Source of the DNA: an uncultured Ruminococcus sp.
Lineage (GTDB): Bacteria > Bacillota > Clostridia > Oscillospirales > Ruminococcaceae
DNA: 5,968 nt
Direction: 5' to 3'
Assembly (NCBI GenBank): GCA_947174085.1
Contig: CAMWHN010000140.1
Span: 1 to 5,968 of the forward strand
The notes under the pieces are model-generated. The model was not told the origin of the DNA, made no database searches, and worked only from the letters and a program-made list of their open reading frames with translations. Below are positions 5,624-5,968 of the stretch, piece after piece (position 1 is the stretch's first letter; each line of letters begins with the position of its first letter). Made by a program: the position numbers and the translations under genes.

Positions 5624-5701
5624 TGTATCAATGCTTTGTTTCCGCTTACTGTGCTACGGACGTATAGAAGCACAGTATCCTGACAGCACTTCATTGATAC
5701 A
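5624..5701 (-). repeat. Nested inverted repeat forming the 5' end of the SWIM-gene leader
   Basis: The outer arms TGTATCAATG (5624-5633) and CATTGATACA (5692-5701) are perfect complements of 10 bp. Inside, TACTGTGCT (5647-5655) and AGCACAGTA (5669-5677) form a perfect 9-bp stem with a 13-nt loop. The outer arm begins at the predicted transcription start, so the mRNA would start with this 78-nt structure. It ends about 55 nt before the start codon. It could be a regulatory or stabilising RNA element, or a small dispersed repeat. Confidence 0.7.
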
Positions 5702-5706
5702 AGTAT

Positions 5707-5735
5707 ACTATACCATTTTTTTAAACTCTTGTCAA
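5707..5735 (-). promoter_or_regulatory. Promoter of the SWIM gene
   Basis: TTGACA (5735-5730), 17-nt spacer, TATAGT (5712-5707) with TG one base upstream: near-consensus plus extended -10. The predicted start near 5700 gives a leader of about 130 nt. The -10 lies within the perfect odd palindrome GTATACTATAC (5703-5713), a possible operator. Confidence 0.8.
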
Positions 5736-5856
5736 TAGTTTTATCAGAATTCCGGCAAAATAGGATAAAAGACATACCTCTGAAATCGCTGGAGATGTGA
5801 AAAGGAAGAACTATCATAAAAAATGCAGTGTGTTTCAATTGACTGCTTTGTTTATT

Positions 5857-5885
5857 ATTCCGGGACGGAATGTCCCGGAATTTTT
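5857..5885 (+). terminator. Stem-loop with T tract, terminator-like, plus-strand sense
   Basis: ATTCCGGGAC (5857-5866) pairs perfectly with GTCCCGGAAT (5872-5881) around a five-base loop GGAAT, followed by T5. The 10-bp GC-rich stem and T run fit an intrinsic terminator for rightward transcription. No T tract follows on the minus strand. No plus-strand gene is recognisable upstream within the window. Confidence 0.7.
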
Positions 5886-5914
5886 ATCCAATTATCGGAA
5901 GAATACCCTATAAT

Positions 5915-5968
5915 AACGTGAGTTCGACAAAGAAATTAATCAGCAAGACATAAAAATCCTTTTTTCAT
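5915..5968 (-). repeat. Third IS982-type terminal repeat: end of a related element at the window edge
   Basis: AACGTGAGTTCGAC (5915-5928) is identical to both ends of the IS982 above. The next ~40 bases resemble the inward sequence of the right (transposase 3') end: each has CATAAAAA then CC and a T-rich stretch. This suggests a diverged element whose transposase would read leftward from beyond the window. Only the end is visible; it may be a solo remnant. Confidence 0.6.

Noticed and set aside
5542..5838. Minus-strand 98-codon ORF upstream of and overlapping the SWIM gene
   Set aside because: It runs through the SWIM promoter and the nested inverted repeat, has no Shine-Dalgarno at its start, and resembles no family.
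5889..5914. TATAAT-like sequence at 5909-5914 as a promoter reading into the right-edge element
   Set aside because: No -35 at a suitable distance and no visible gene start after it.
1..5968. CRISPR array, tRNA or rRNA genes
   Set aside because: No regularly spaced direct repeats, cloverleaf or rRNA-like sequence was found.

Overview
The window is low-GC DNA (A+T well above half by eye) with strong Shine-Dalgarno sequences and sigma-A promoters carrying extended -10 elements. This suggests a Bacillota genome, most likely a gut or rumen Clostridia member (Ruminococcus/Lachnospiraceae-like). The placement is inference from base composition, insertion-sequence families and protein style. The region looks accessory: an incomplete reverse transcriptase locus, a decayed nuclease gene, nested insertion sequences, and one intact gene for a SWIM zinc-finger protein.

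Left part, 1-1360. A reverse transcriptase (RT) gene on the minus strand runs off the left edge after about 341 codons and keeps all catalytic motifs visible in that span. Its start codon lies about 300 nt downstream of a plausible minus-strand promoter (1332-1360). The leader between them is rich in hairpins, and three of them contain a pair that is G.U only if the minus strand is transcribed. An RT preceded by a structured non-coding RNA is the layout of RT-based phage-defence systems such as DRT2 and of retrons. The same leader carries, on the opposite strand, an extended -10, a strong Shine-Dalgarno and a 38-residue hydrophobic ORF, inside a 107-codon stretch without stops. This is the most interesting part of the window.

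1403-1891 is the 3' remnant of an AAA-ATPase-like/PD-(D/E)XK nuclease gene (minus strand). It ends at an insertion sequence upstream and has a frameshifting deletion near its C terminus.

1892-3807 is an IS982-family element on the plus strand. Its transposase is broken by an IS630-family element (2167-3072, minus strand) inserted at a TA dinucleotide. Removing the IS630 and one TA restores the IS982 reading frame. The IS982 transposase also has an in-frame TGA and a frameshift at an A8 run.

3911-5569 encodes a 552-residue SWIM zinc-finger protein on the minus strand. It has a near-consensus promoter and a 5' leader that begins with a large nested inverted repeat. Beyond it are a perfect stem-loop with a T tract (5857-5885, plus-strand sense) and, at the right edge, a third copy of the IS982-type terminal sequence. 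The SWIM segment is therefore bracketed by two related IS ends in inverted orientation.
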